Positions 23,810 through 32,376 of a DNA stretch of 48,725 nucleotides are shown here, piece by piece. How positions within the stretch are numbered: the first letter of the stretch is position 1; each line of letters starts with the position of its first letter. The notes under the pieces are model-generated. The model did not search any database. It was given only the letters and a program-made list of their open reading frames with translations, and was not told the origin of the DNA. A program made the translations under genes and the position numbers. Source of the stretch: an uncultured Victivallales bacterium (lineage in GTDB: Bacteria; Verrucomicrobiota; Lentisphaeria; Oligosphaerales; JAFGRS01); the NCBI GenBank assembly GCA_903837355.1, contig CAILUI010000029.1, forward strand, positions 1 through 48,725, read 5' to 3'.

Positions 23810-25273
23810 TCAGGCGAGTTGGATGGCCAACGCATTCGTGTAACTCGTCGGCAACGCTGAAGGCAACTTGACGGTGAGCACCCCAAACGCCTGCCTGAAC
23901 TCGCACTCGCCAGCACCCAGCAGCCGCACCGAGAGCACCCGGTCCGTTTCGCCGAGGCTCTTCAGCACGGCAATCCGGTTCTCGGGTGCCTTGAGCATGA
24001 AGGCATAGAGGGTCTGGCCGCGCGTCGTGAAGCGGAAGTCCGAGTTGTTCCAGGTGGCCTTCTCCTCCTTGAACCCCTCGATCACCACCCGACTGTCACC
24101 CTCGCCGTACTGCCGCCACGGCCGCGTACCGTGGATCGCCTCGCCGCACACCGGGAACCAGCCGGCCAGTTCCTCGAGCAGGTAACGGCTCTCCGCGTCG
24201 ATACTGCCGTCCGGCTTCTGGAGGATGTTCAGCAGCATGCAACCGTTCTTGGCCACGATGTCGATCAGCATCTCGATGACGTGGGCCGGTTGCTTGAACT
24301 TCTGGCGCACATCGTAGAACCAGTTGCCGATGCAGGTGTCCGTCTGCCAGGGCTCAGGGTTGATCCCGGGCAACTGGCTCTTCTCGATGTCGAGGACGCC
24401 GACACGGTAGATCTCGGGACGGCGGTCCTTCTGGTTGTAGACGGCCTGGTTGCGGCCATGCTTGCGGGCGGAGGTGTTGTAGAGATGCGCCACCGCCTGC
24501 AGACCGTGGGCGAACGCGGGGGCGCCCTGCGGCGAGGCGCCATGGTCGCCAAATGGCAGCGGCCCGTCGGAGTACAGCAGGTCGGGCTCGTACAGGTCCA
24601 CCACTTCCTTGACCACCTCCAGCCAGTACTTCCGGAAGCCGGCATTGGCCGTATACCAAGGGTGTGCCCCGGTGTCGGCCCGGTTCTCCCCCGGCACCAC
24701 GTGCTCGTAGTTGTCGAGGTAGAAGTCGCGGTACCGCGGATCGTTGCCGTCATAGGGGACGCCGGCGTAGGGCCCGTGGGTATCACACCACTTGTTGGTG
24801 CGCCACCAGGAGAAGGTCGCCCCGAGATGCTCGGTGAGCCCGAAGGGCAGGCCTTCGCGGGTCGCGGCAGCCTTCCACAGCCCGCAGATGTCCTTCTTGG
24901 GCCCGACCTGCACCGAATTGAAGCGATTGAGCTTCGATGCGTAGTTGAAGAAATGGTCGTGATGCATGGCCTGGCCGACGAAGTAGCGCGCCCCGGCCCG
25001 CTTGTACAGCCGCATCAGCTCCTCGGGGTCAAAGCACTCCGCCTTCCAGAGCGCGCAGATGTCCTTGTAGCCGAACGTAGACGGGTGGCCATAGTGGCGA
25101 ACGTGGTAGAGGTACTGCGCGCTGTCCTGGACGTACATGTGCCGGGCATACCAGTCCCCGTACATGGGCACGCTCTGGGGACCCCAGTGGCTCCAGATGC
25201 CGAACTTGGCGTCCCGGAACCACTGCGGACACTCGTACTGCAGGATGGACTCGAAAGTCGGCTCGAAACCCAT
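23810..25273 (-). CDS. GH29 alpha-L-fucosidase-family protein
   Basis: A 487-residue protein. ATG 25273 follows a GGAGGA site. The family opening is seen as WFRDAKFGIWSHWGP, then WYARHMY, ARYFVGQAMHHDHF (the HHDGF-like motif) and the nucleophile strand PDLLYSDGPLPFG with Asp236 as the expected nucleophile. The late motif AKNGCMLLNILQKPDGSID matches the conserved family segment near the general acid/base region. The reaction would be hydrolysis of terminal alpha-L-fucose. No signal peptide is seen, so it is probably cytoplasmic, acting on imported oligosaccharides. A C-terminal beta-sandwich (about residues 390-487) is present. Some fucosidase-like proteins of this subgroup act on other sugars. 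Confidence 0.9.
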   Translation of the reverse strand: MGFEPTFESILQYECPQWFRDAKFGIWSHWGPQSVPMYGDWYARHMYVQDSAQYLYHVRHYGHPSTFGYKDICALWKAECFDPEELMRLYKRAGARYFVGQAMHHDHFFNYASKLNRFNSVQVGPKKDICGLWKAAATREGLPFGLTEHLGATFSWWRTNKWCDTHGPYAGVPYDGNDPRYRDFYLDNYEHVVPGENRADTGAHPWYTANAGFRKYWLEVVKEVVDLYEPDLLYSDGPLPFGDHGASPQGAPAFAHGLQAVAHLYNTSARKHGRNQAVYNQKDRRPEIYRVGVLDIEKSQLPGINPEPWQTDTCIGNWFYDVRQKFKQPAHVIEMLIDIVAKNGCMLLNILQKPDGSIDAESRYLLEELAGWFPVCGEAIHGTRPWRQYGEGDSRVVIEGFKEEKATWNNSDFRFTTRGQTLYAFMLKAPENRIAVLKSLGETDRVLSVRLLGAGECEFRQAFGVLTVKLPSALPTSYTNALAIQLA

Positions 25274-25410
25274 GGCACTAGGTCCTCCATCGCCTGGTTC
25301 ACACCTGCTCAGACCAGACCGCAAACAGCCGCGACTCGGGCGGATCGCAGCGCGCCACGTAGGGTAACCTGCAAAGCCCGCCGGTCAAGGGCCGGCTGAC
25401 CGGCCACCGG

Positions 25411-25469
25411 CCACTGACCACTGACCACTGACCACTGACCACTGACTACTGACCAATGACCACTGACCA
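25411..25469. repeat. Tandem heptamer repeat CCACTGA
   Basis: Eight and a half consecutive 7-base units: five perfect CCACTGA, then CTACTGA, CCAATGA, another CCACTGA and a partial unit. The array begins 140 bases upstream of the fucosidase start and ends 5 bases from the stop codon of the UroD-like gene. It resembles the short heptamer repeats (STRR) known from cyanobacteria and found in other phyla. Confidence 0.9.
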
Positions 25470-25473
25470 CCCT

Positions 25474-26607
25474 TCACCCCGCCCAGTTCTCCGCGAGGCG
25501 AAGCATGGTCTCGTAGTTGGCCATCGTGCGGGCGGTGATGGTGCGCCCGTAGGGACACGCCGAGGGATGGAGGATGAAGCCGCGACCGGCTCCGGCGGTG
25601 CCTTCGCGCAGGGCGGTCACCACCCGACGCTCGAAGTCGGCGGTCGGCAGATTCTCGATATCGGCCGCCTCGATGTTACCCAGCAGTACCGTGTCCCGGC
25701 CGATCGCTGCCTTGATCTCCCAGAGGGCCATATCCCCCTGTGGCGGCGGTTCGAGGGGGTCCAGTCCGTCCGGCCGCATACGGGCGATGGCGGGCAGGAT
25801 CCCCCGCAGCCTCCCGTGCGAGTGGAGGCGGGCGTAGCCGCCGTACTGCTGGATCGTCCGCACGATCTGTCCGGTGTAGCGGCCAACGTACTCCTCGTAC
25901 AGGGAGGGCGGCAGAAAAGGCTCACTGGCGTACTCCGACCCGCAGATCCGCCACAGCCTACCGGGGCAGGCCCGCGCCACCTGCTCACAGCGCGGGAACT
26001 GCTCGCGAGCCGCCCGTTCAAGCAGGCGGTGGAAAAGCTGGGGCTCAGTCAGCGCCAGCACCGTGTAGGCCTCCATGGAGAACAGGCCCGCCACCGCACA
26101 GATCGGATCGCCGGTATCGATGCTGACGATGCCGCTGTCTCCAAGCGCCTCTTCCGCGGCAAGGATGCCGGACACATCCACCACACCCAAGGTCGGCTCC
26201 GGCAGCCGCAGATAGGCTTCGGCATCCTCGGCGTCCTTGAGCAGATGCTCCAGCGTCCAGACCGTCTGGACGTCTTTGTCCTGGCGGGTCAACGCGGTCA
26301 GCGTTCGGCCCGGCGCCCGAATCGTGGTGCGCGTGAGCCGCGCGTCGCCTTCACGGTGGCTCGCGTAGGTCACGAGTTCCGCGAGGCCGTTGTCGGAACC
26401 GCCGTGCCAGCCGGCGCCAACCATCCGGATGACGTCCGTCCGTGCGTGGGCCAGGGCGACGAGAGGCCGCCACGTGGGGTCGTTCCAGACCGCAAACTCG
26501 TCGTCGCTGAGGTCCATCGCCCAGCCCCCGATCTCATAGAACGAGACCGCCGGACGATCCACCGACTTGCCCTGCAACGTGGCCTGCAAACGCTCGCGTC
26601 GTGTCAT
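25474..26607 (-). CDS. UroD-like protein (methylcobamide:CoM methyltransferase superfamily), His-Ser-His variant
   Basis: A 377-residue UroD/MtaA-CmuA superfamily protein. ATG 26607 gives MTRRERLQATLQGKSVDRPAVSF, the usual N-terminus of this group. Further family motifs are CAVAGLFSMEAYTVLAL (barrel strand/helix), GSEYASEPFLPPSLYEEYV and RTIQQYGGYARLHSHGRL. The last corresponds to the His-x-Cys zinc motif of MtaA/MtbA/CmuA proteins, but here it is His-x-His, so zinc or methyl-transfer chemistry may differ. Classical heme-pathway UroD is unlikely because the substrate-binding N-terminal motif is absent. It lies between GH29 and GH127 genes. Role: possibly methyl transfer in demethylation of a carbon source (inference). 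Confidence 0.82.
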   Translation of the reverse strand: MTRRERLQATLQGKSVDRPAVSFYEIGGWAMDLSDDEFAVWNDPTWRPLVALAHARTDVIRMVGAGWHGGSDNGLAELVTYASHREGDARLTRTTIRAPGRTLTALTRQDKDVQTVWTLEHLLKDAEDAEAYLRLPEPTLGVVDVSGILAAEEALGDSGIVSIDTGDPICAVAGLFSMEAYTVLALTEPQLFHRLLERAAREQFPRCEQVARACPGRLWRICGSEYASEPFLPPSLYEEYVGRYTGQIVRTIQQYGGYARLHSHGRLRGILPAIARMRPDGLDPLEPPPQGDMALWEIKAAIGRDTVLLGNIEAADIENLPTADFERRVVTALREGTAGAGRGFILHPSACPYGRTITARTMANYETMLRLAENWAG

Positions 26608-26642
26608 CGCCGTGTCGCCCCCCTTGCCTGCGGAACTGGGTA

Positions 26643-28727
26643 TCAGGGAGTCCCCGCCGTCACCGGGAACATCGAAATGCGGAACTTGGTGCAGCCGTAG
26701 GGCACCAGTGCAATGCGTTCGGCCGGCCCGCGCCGGGCACAGGGCTGGCTGGGCAGGGCGGGAGCCTGCGGGTCGGGCTCCCAGTCGATCGCCACCGCGT
26801 TGGCACGCAGCCGCAGTGGCGCCGCCAAGGGCCAGTTCCAGGGAGCCGCCACGGCCTGCCGCTCCACCGCGATCTCGGGGTTCTGCACATCCAGCGCGTA
26901 GCGCCATGGGGCTTCGGGGTCAGGCGTGTTGGCGTCGACGGTGTCCGGGATCGCCAGGGCAAAGAGCAGCGGCCCATAGGAGACCGCAGCGTAGGGCACA
27001 CCCTCGGCGCTGTCCGGCAACGGGATGCTCACGGGGGTGGCGCGATGCGCGCCATCGTACGGTGCGCCGGTGGCGCTATCGCGCCCGGTCTGCACCACCG
27101 CGGTCATCGGGAAGTGCAGGCGAACGCGGTCGCCCGGGGCCCAGGTGCGGCGAACGCAGACGAAGCCCTTGGCGTCAGCGTCGACCTTGACCGCGACGCC
27201 GTTCACCGCCAGTTCGGGGTTCGCACACCAGCCCGGAATATGGAAGGAGACCGGAAACGCCGCCGCCCGCGCCGGCTGGAAACTCATCTCGATGCTCTCG
27301 CCGAAGGGGTAGTCCGTACGGCACTCGATCTCGACCGGCACCCGGTCTGCCGCCAGCGCCGTCACCTTGCAGGGGCCGTAGCAGGTCGCCACCAGACCGT
27401 TGTCATAGGTGGCCATCCACATGTTCGTCACGTACGCGGGCACGATGCGGTTAAGCGCGGCCGTGCAGCACAGCGGCCCATGCTTGCGCTGGTACGAACC
27501 GCCGCCGGCCCGCGGGCCGTGCGGGAAATCCGGCGAACCCGCGACCATCCGGTTGGGGCTCTGGAAGTAGACATGCGTACGGTAGTCGCGCGACACGGTG
27601 GCGGGCCCGGCATTGAAGAAGGCGCGTTCCAGGCGGTCGGCCAGGCGCCCCTCGCCGGCCACCGCCAGCAGCGCGGCCTGACTCCACACGTACCCCGCGA
27701 CATCGCAGGTCTCGCTCCCCCGGAAGGCCCCCGTCGGGCCGTACCACTCGTCGGCTACCGGTACCCCGTAGGGCTGCATGGCGACGCGCTCGAGCAGGTC
27801 GTGCCAGCCCAGAGCGGCCTGCAGGTAACTGGCCTGGCCGGTCCACAGATAGCCCACTGCCCACGGTGTGGTGCACTCGATGAACTCGACCACATGGGCG
27901 TTGCTCACGCTCGCCCCAGGCGTCAGATCGGGTGCCTTGCGGTAACGGTTCACGTTCGGCAGGAGCCCGGCGTTCTCCTCCCGGAACATCGCATCGAGGG
28001 CCTCGGCAACCGCCTTGTTCCCCGTCCACGTGTAGGTGTCGAAGGCCGGCCAGAGATTCGAGATATTGCCGGTGATCGAACGCAGGCAGTCCGGGTCACT
28101 GCTGTAGGCCTTCTCGAGCGCCTCCAGGATATGCCGGTCACCCGAACCGGCATAGAAGCCCGTCAGCCCCCGTCCCAGCAGGCCGCAGGCCCAGAGCGGC
28201 CACCCATCCAACGCCGCCGTGAGCGCCTTGCGGTCGTCGGCACTGCTCTTGTCGAGCCACCACAGAAAGAGGATTCCGTTGCTGTTCATGTTGTCCGCCA
28301 CCGCGTACAAGCGCCGCCGCGCCTGCTCGATCATGGCCTCGTCATGCAGGGCGTAGCCGAGGCGGGCCAGGCCATCGAACCAGTACCCGCCGCCCTCATA
28401 GGGCCAGGCGCCCTTGTACCAGAGGAGACCCTCGCCGGTCATCTTGTGGTCGGCCGCCCAGGCGCGCTTGAACTCGTCGTCGTAGTCGTCCATGTGGCCG
28501 GTGTAACCGTCCCGCGCCGCCAGACACCAGTCGCGCAACCAGCCCGTCGGCTCGATGGCGCCGGGCGGCAAGGGCAGCAACGCCGGCCGTGTCGGCGGCG
28601 CGAAAGGACGCGCGTAGTTGGGTCGACCCACAGGTTCCGCCTCGGCCCCGACGGCCGCCCCCGCGACGGCGAAAGCGATCCCTCCGGCAACGACGCCGGA
28701 CAACGACTGCAAAGTGTGCATGTTCAT
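26643..28727 (-). CDS. GH127-type beta-L-arabinofuranosidase (DUF1680)
   Basis: A 694-residue exported protein with a signal peptide (about residues 1-30, ending VGAEA). ATG 28727 follows GGAGAGCTATCAGTG. The (alpha/alpha)6 barrel carries the zinc-site residues of GH127: Glu339 and Cys341 in GSETCDVAG, and Cys420/Cys421 in GPLCCTAALNR. They correspond in position and spacing to Glu338, Cys340, Cys417 and Cys418 of the Bifidobacterium enzyme, where one Cys is the nucleophile. Two beta-sandwich domains follow (SFHIPGWC and LFALAIPD regions). Expected reaction: release of beta-L-arabinofuranose, or a related sugar, from plant or glycoprotein glycans. 35 bases upstream of the UroD-like gene and likely co-transcribed. 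Confidence 0.9.
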   Translation of the reverse strand: MNMHTLQSLSGVVAGGIAFAVAGAAVGAEAEPVGRPNYARPFAPPTRPALLPLPPGAIEPTGWLRDWCLAARDGYTGHMDDYDDEFKRAWAADHKMTGEGLLWYKGAWPYEGGGYWFDGLARLGYALHDEAMIEQARRRLYAVADNMNSNGILFLWWLDKSSADDRKALTAALDGWPLWACGLLGRGLTGFYAGSGDRHILEALEKAYSSDPDCLRSITGNISNLWPAFDTYTWTGNKAVAEALDAMFREENAGLLPNVNRYRKAPDLTPGASVSNAHVVEFIECTTPWAVGYLWTGQASYLQAALGWHDLLERVAMQPYGVPVADEWYGPTGAFRGSETCDVAGYVWSQAALLAVAGEGRLADRLERAFFNAGPATVSRDYRTHVYFQSPNRMVAGSPDFPHGPRAGGGSYQRKHGPLCCTAALNRIVPAYVTNMWMATYDNGLVATCYGPCKVTALAADRVPVEIECRTDYPFGESIEMSFQPARAAAFPVSFHIPGWCANPELAVNGVAVKVDADAKGFVCVRRTWAPGDRVRLHFPMTAVVQTGRDSATGAPYDGAHRATPVSIPLPDSAEGVPYAAVSYGPLLFALAIPDTVDANTPDPEAPWRYALDVQNPEIAVERQAVAAPWNWPLAAPLRLRANAVAIDWEPDPQAPALPSQPCARRGPAERIALVPYGCTKFRISMFPVTAGTP

Positions 28728-28838
28728 CACTGATAGCTCTCCGCGGCCGCTCTACACCCCGGAAACGGGAGCGGCCCAGGGAATCGCTTCGGCCAGCGCT
28801 CCCATCCCGTTGCCGCCTGCCCACCAACCGTCCGCGAG

Positions 28839-29864
28839 TCAACTCGGCAGAACCGGGGCCGGCAGTGCCGCCCCGTACAAGGCCTGCGACCGCCGGCTGA
28901 ATTCGTCGTACATGAAGCGCTTGGCGCCAGCCTCCTTGACCCCGATCGCGGCGTCGGCGCCGTAGTCGCTGAAGATGAACCCGCCCTGCGGGCTGGCCCA
29001 GTGCGCCATCAGCGCCTCGGCGTCGGCGGCAATCCGCCCGCGGTCACCGCTCGGCAACGTGGCCTGGATATCCGCCAGGCTCTGGAAGGCGATCCGTCCT
29101 CGGTAGCGCTCGCCGATCTCGCGGATGCCGAGGGCGCGCGGTTGCTGCAGATTGACCACATTGACGCCGGCACGAATGTAGCCCTCGATGATCTCGTTAA
29201 CCTTACCGCACGAGTGCACCCAGACGTCGCACCCCGCCTCATGCATGGCATCGAAGATGCGTTTGTAGCGCGGGAAGAAGAAGTCCATCCACAGGTCGAA
29301 GCTGATGAACGCCGCGGTCTGCGTGCCCCAGTCGTCGCTCATGCACCAGCCATCGATGCGCCCGGGAAAGCGCCGAGCGACCTCACGGACCAGGGTCACG
29401 TGCGTCTCGACGATCAGGTCGGCCAGGGCCTCCATGGCCGGCCGCTCGTCGTAGAGGCCGGCCAGCGTGTCCACAAACCCGTGCAGGGTGTGCATGCGCT
29501 CGAACAGCACCATGAAGATGCCGCTGATGACGTACTTCCCCTGGGCCTCGACCGCCTCCAGCGCCGCCGCCATCTCCGCGTAGCGCGACGGGTCGCAGTA
29601 GTCCGGGGGGCGGAAACTCGCCAGGCGACGGATGTCGGCCAGCGGATGGCCGGTCACCTGGCCCATGTTCTCCACCTCGGTCTTCTCCCACCGACAGCCC
29701 CATTCGTCCTCGCCGGGTGCGGCCGGCTTCCACCCAGCCGGAGCTCTGGCGCCAACCCAGCCGGTATCGTCAACGCCAAAACACCCCATGGTCACCGGCA
29801 GCCGCGGCGGGCGGCGGAAGTGGATGGCTCGGCTCACGATCTCACGCCCTGTCAGTGGCTCCAC
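28839..29864 (-). CDS. UroD-like protein with intact His-Ser-Cys zinc motif
   Basis: A 341-residue protein from GTG 29864, which has a very good AGGAGGGTTTCGC site; an upstream ATG is in frame but lacks one. Family motifs: LTGREIVSRAIHF, GISGIFMVLFERMH-like barrel residues, DGWCMSDDWGTQ, FFPRYKRIFDAMHEAG and DVWVHSCGKVNEII. The HSCG element is the His-x-Cys zinc ligand pair of corrinoid-dependent methyltransferases (MtaA, MtbA, CmuA). This makes a methylcobamide-dependent methyl transfer plausible. No corrinoid protein or CoM pathway gene is in the window. It stops 111 bases before the GH127 start on the same strand. Confidence 0.83.
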   Translation of the reverse strand: MEPLTGREIVSRAIHFRRPPRLPVTMGCFGVDDTGWVGARAPAGWKPAAPGEDEWGCRWEKTEVENMGQVTGHPLADIRRLASFRPPDYCDPSRYAEMAAALEAVEAQGKYVISGIFMVLFERMHTLHGFVDTLAGLYDERPAMEALADLIVETHVTLVREVARRFPGRIDGWCMSDDWGTQTAAFISFDLWMDFFFPRYKRIFDAMHEAGCDVWVHSCGKVNEIIEGYIRAGVNVVNLQQPRALGIREIGERYRGRIAFQSLADIQATLPSGDRGRIAADAEALMAHWASPQGGFIFSDYGADAAIGVKEAGAKRFMYDEFSRRSQALYGAALPAPVLPS

Positions 29865-29966
29865 GCGAAACCCTCCTGAGTGCAAGGTTGCCAGCGCCGC
29901 ACCTGCAACGCTCACGCGCTGCCGACCGCCCTGCTCCACGCCGAAACCAGGTGCCGCACGGTGGCG

Positions 29967-30800
29967 CTACTTGGCCGGCGCCGGGGCGGCCACCCCAACC
30001 GGCGCCGGTGCCCCGGCCGGGGAAGCGTCCAGCAGGCGCGTAAGCAGGGCATGCCCCTGCGCATCCGAAACCAGCCGCCGGCAGGTCTCCAGCAGACGCT
30101 GGTCCTGCGTGGCGGGATCGTCCACCTGCCGCATCATGTCCGGGGCCAGTTTGCGGGCCCAGTCCCCCGCCAGGGTCGGCGCCGCCCGCTCAAACTCCGC
30201 ATCGGGCATCTGGCGGGCCTGGTCGAGCAACTCGCCCGGAGTCGCCCCGGCCGCGCTCGGCGCGCCGCGCGGTCCCGCGAAGCCGGCCATGGCCCCGCTC
30301 AGGCCCTGGCGCATCTGTTCCCACTCGGGCTGCGGCGCCTTACGTGCCTGGCGCAGCGCTTGCACCAGCCCGGCCAGCATGCGCGCCGGGGACTGCTGCG
30401 CCAGCAGGGCCTGGCGCTGCTCGGGCTTGAGCAACTCCCGCAACTCGATCGCCAGGGTCTGGCTGGCAGTCTGGATCTGCTCCTGGACCTGACGCAACTC
30501 CTGCCCAATGCCGTCGGGACCGTTTACCGCCTCCTCAGTGGACTTGCCTTTCAACACCTGCAGGCAGACGTCGAGAACGGCAGCCGCCACCGCCTCGGGA
30601 GCCTGCTGGCCATCGAGCCAGCGCGCCTGCAGCCCGGCCAAGGCGGAGAGCTGCTCGCGCGAAAGCGCTGCGGCTCGCACCAGTTCAGCGAACTGCAGGG
30701 CCTGCATGAGCTCCATCAGCGTCGGTCCGGCCGCGGGCGTCTGCGCGAGGCCGATCAGCGTACTCAGGGCGAAGACGACCGCCACCATCCAGCGCTTCAT
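29967..30800 (-). CDS. Exported helical protein, Spy/CpxP-like in appearance
   Basis: A 277-residue protein with a signal peptide MKRWMVAVVFALSTLIGLAQ. ATG 30800 is behind AAGGGGG. The mature part is strongly helical with alternating Leu/Gln/Arg: LSREQLSALAGLQARW, LLKPEQRQALLAQQ and LVQALRQARKAPQPEW. The L(S/K)xEQ repeats resemble the LTxxQ helices of Spy/CpxP periplasmic chaperones but the protein is longer. The tail is Ala/Pro-rich. Substrate or stress role not shown. It is the 5'-most gene of the fourteen-gene minus-strand run. Confidence 0.68.
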   Translation of the reverse strand: MKRWMVAVVFALSTLIGLAQTPAAGPTLMELMQALQFAELVRAAALSREQLSALAGLQARWLDGQQAPEAVAAAVLDVCLQVLKGKSTEEAVNGPDGIGQELRQVQEQIQTASQTLAIELRELLKPEQRQALLAQQSPARMLAGLVQALRQARKAPQPEWEQMRQGLSGAMAGFAGPRGAPSAAGATPGELLDQARQMPDAEFERAAPTLAGDWARKLAPDMMRQVDDPATQDQRLLETCRRLVSDAQGHALLTRLLDASPAGAPAPVGVAAPAPAK

Positions 30801-31173
30801 CGTGGTCCACCCCCTTCTGAGGACACCCCACTCAGCAACTCGCGGCCCAGACCCCAACCGTATATACCCTACAACCGCAATCACAGGCGTCCCACAGGAC
30901 GCCAAGGCTGTTAGGTGCTCAGGCTGTAGACTGCTAGGTGCTACCTCGGGTACGCTGCGTTTCCGGATCCAGGTTCGGTGTTGTAACCTATTAGCCTACA
31001 GCCTAAACCGCTACAGCCTCTGGGTTCTCCATGGGACGGGTGTGAACTGTAGTGCAACCCTCTGAAGCCCTGGCGGCCCCCGTGACTGCCGTAGGAAACC
31101 GCGGTTGGCGCGGTATGGTCCTGCCGCAGCCTGACGTGACCCCGAACCCGCACCGCGACCGCAGCAACACACT
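30801..31173. other. Divergent intergenic region with repeat-derived, AT-richer core
   Basis: About 370 bases between the minus gene at 30800 and the MFS gene at 31174. The centre (30905-31020) is an inverted and direct repeat cluster described separately. The flanks hold no ORF that I could support. Both divergent promoters should lie here, but no clear sigma-70 boxes were found. Confidence 0.5.
30905..31004. repeat. Imperfect inverted repeat built of AGGCTGTAG-type units
   Basis: AGGCTGTAGACTGCTAGG (30921-30938) is matched in inverse orientation by CCTATTAGCCTACAGCCT (30987-31004), 15 of 18 positions. A direct repeat GGCTGTTAGGTGCTC / GACTGCTAGGTGCTA has a 23-base period. The segment is less GC-rich than its surroundings. 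It could fold as a long imperfect hairpin in RNA. Confidence 0.7.
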
Positions 31174-32376
31174 ATGGCGCCAATCCCTACGGCCGACAGG
31201 CGTTTCCGCCGGGACCTCTACCTTCTCAGCGCCACCTTCGTGTTCGTCTTCATGGGTGCCGGGGCTCAACAAGCATACCTGGTTCCCTACCTTTCGCGCG
31301 TGACCGACTGGTCGAAGCTGCAGTGCAGCAGCATCGTCGCCTGCGTCTACGGCGGCATGGTGGTCTTCCGACTGCTCAATCTGCGGCTCTTCCCGCACTG
31401 GTCGGACCGCCGCTACACCCTGGTCGGCGCCTGGGCCTATTTCGCCTTCACCGTGCTGATGGCGACCGTCGCCTTCGTGCCGTCGTACCCGCTGGCCGCT
31501 GCGGGTGCCGTTCTCTGGGGCGCCGGCGCCGCCATGATGTGGACGGGCACCTCGATGCAGATCCTGCGCCTCAGCGACCAGGCCGGAGGACGCCACGGCA
31601 CCGGTATGGGCATCCTCTACACCTCCCTCCATGCCGGCTGGCTGGCCGGCGCCATCCTGCTGGGACTGCTCTACGACCACCTCGAGAGCCGCAGCCTGTA
31701 TCTGGTCTACGTGGCGGCAGCCGCCATCACCCTGCCCGGCAACCTGCTGGCCTTCCTCCTGCCCGCCTCCGACACGCCGGCACGCTGCACGGTGACGCTC
31801 GCCGGCATCGGCGACGTCCTCCGCCGGCCCCGCGCCCAGATCGCCGCGGCCCTGCAGTTCTTCTCGGCTCTGGGCTACGGCCTGATCCTGGGCGCCTTCA
31901 CACGCTATGTCGAAACCGAATATGGGGCCAGTTGGATCTGGGTGACCGTCTCACTCTATCCGGCCACGCTGATGGCCCTGTCCTGGGTCGGCGGCGCGCT
32001 CAACGACCGCTATGGGCCATCGCCGGTTCTGGTAAGCGGCTTCGTCGCCGGTGCCGCCGGCCTGGCCGTCACGGTCTGTTTCCACTCGCCTTACAGTGCC
32101 GTACTCACGGCCTTCGCCCTTGGCCTGCTCAACAGCACGGTCTCGGTCTCGGCCAGCGCCATCGTCGGGAAAGAGGCCGAGCCCGAGCGGCGGCCGCTGG
32201 TCTACGGCGTCGTCTTCGCGGCCCGCGACCTGGGCATCGTCAGCGCGGCCCTCGGCGCCACGGCCCTGGGCAACGCCATCCCGATGCCGACTGTCTTCGG
32301 GCTCTTCGCCATCGTCTTCGCCGCCTGTGCCGGCCTCTCCATGGCCCTCGGACGCTACGCCCGCCAGAGCCTGTGA
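31174..32376 (+). CDS. Major facilitator superfamily transporter
   Basis: A 400-residue, about 12-TM membrane protein. N-terminal helix YLLSATFVFVFMGAGAQQAYL; loop 2-3 region RLFPHWSDRRYTLVG contains the D-R-R(Y) MFS motif; the second half repeats it as GGALNDRYGPSPVLVSGF. A cytoplasmic loop after TM6 separates two six-helix halves. Likely a solute/cation symporter or exporter; the substrate is unknown, though sugar-rich surroundings suggest a carbohydrate or sugar acid. No Shine-Dalgarno site is seen before ATG 31174. Its 3' end overlaps that of the exonuclease gene by 22 bases, tail to tail. Confidence 0.87.
   Translation: MAPIPTADRRFRRDLYLLSATFVFVFMGAGAQQAYLVPYLSRVTDWSKLQCSSIVACVYGGMVVFRLLNLRLFPHWSDRRYTLVGAWAYFAFTVLMATVAFVPSYPLAAAGAVLWGAGAAMMWTGTSMQILRLSDQAGGRHGTGMGILYTSLHAGWLAGAILLGLLYDHLESRSLYLVYVAAAAITLPGNLLAFLLPASDTPARCTVTLAGIGDVLRRPRAQIAAALQFFSALGYGLILGAFTRYVETEYGASWIWVTVSLYPATLMALSWVGGALNDRYGPSPVLVSGFVAGAAGLAVTVCFHSPYSAVLTAFALGLLNSTVSVSASAIVGKEAEPERRPLVYGVVFAARDLGIVSAALGATALGNAIPMPTVFGLFAIVFAACAGLSMALGRYARQSL

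Noticed and set aside
25411..25469. Possible CRISPR array
   Set aside because: The repeat unit is only 7 bases and there are no spacers, so it is a simple tandem repeat.
26601..28733. 710-codon plus-strand frame antisense to GH127
   Set aside because: GH127 zinc-site residues and a signal peptide are on the minus strand; the plus frame is a shadow.
25474..29864. Heme-pathway uroporphyrinogen decarboxylase (hemE)
   Set aside because: The UroD-like genes lack the hemE N-terminal substrate motif, occur as several divergent copies and carry methyltransferase-type motifs; no other heme gene is near.
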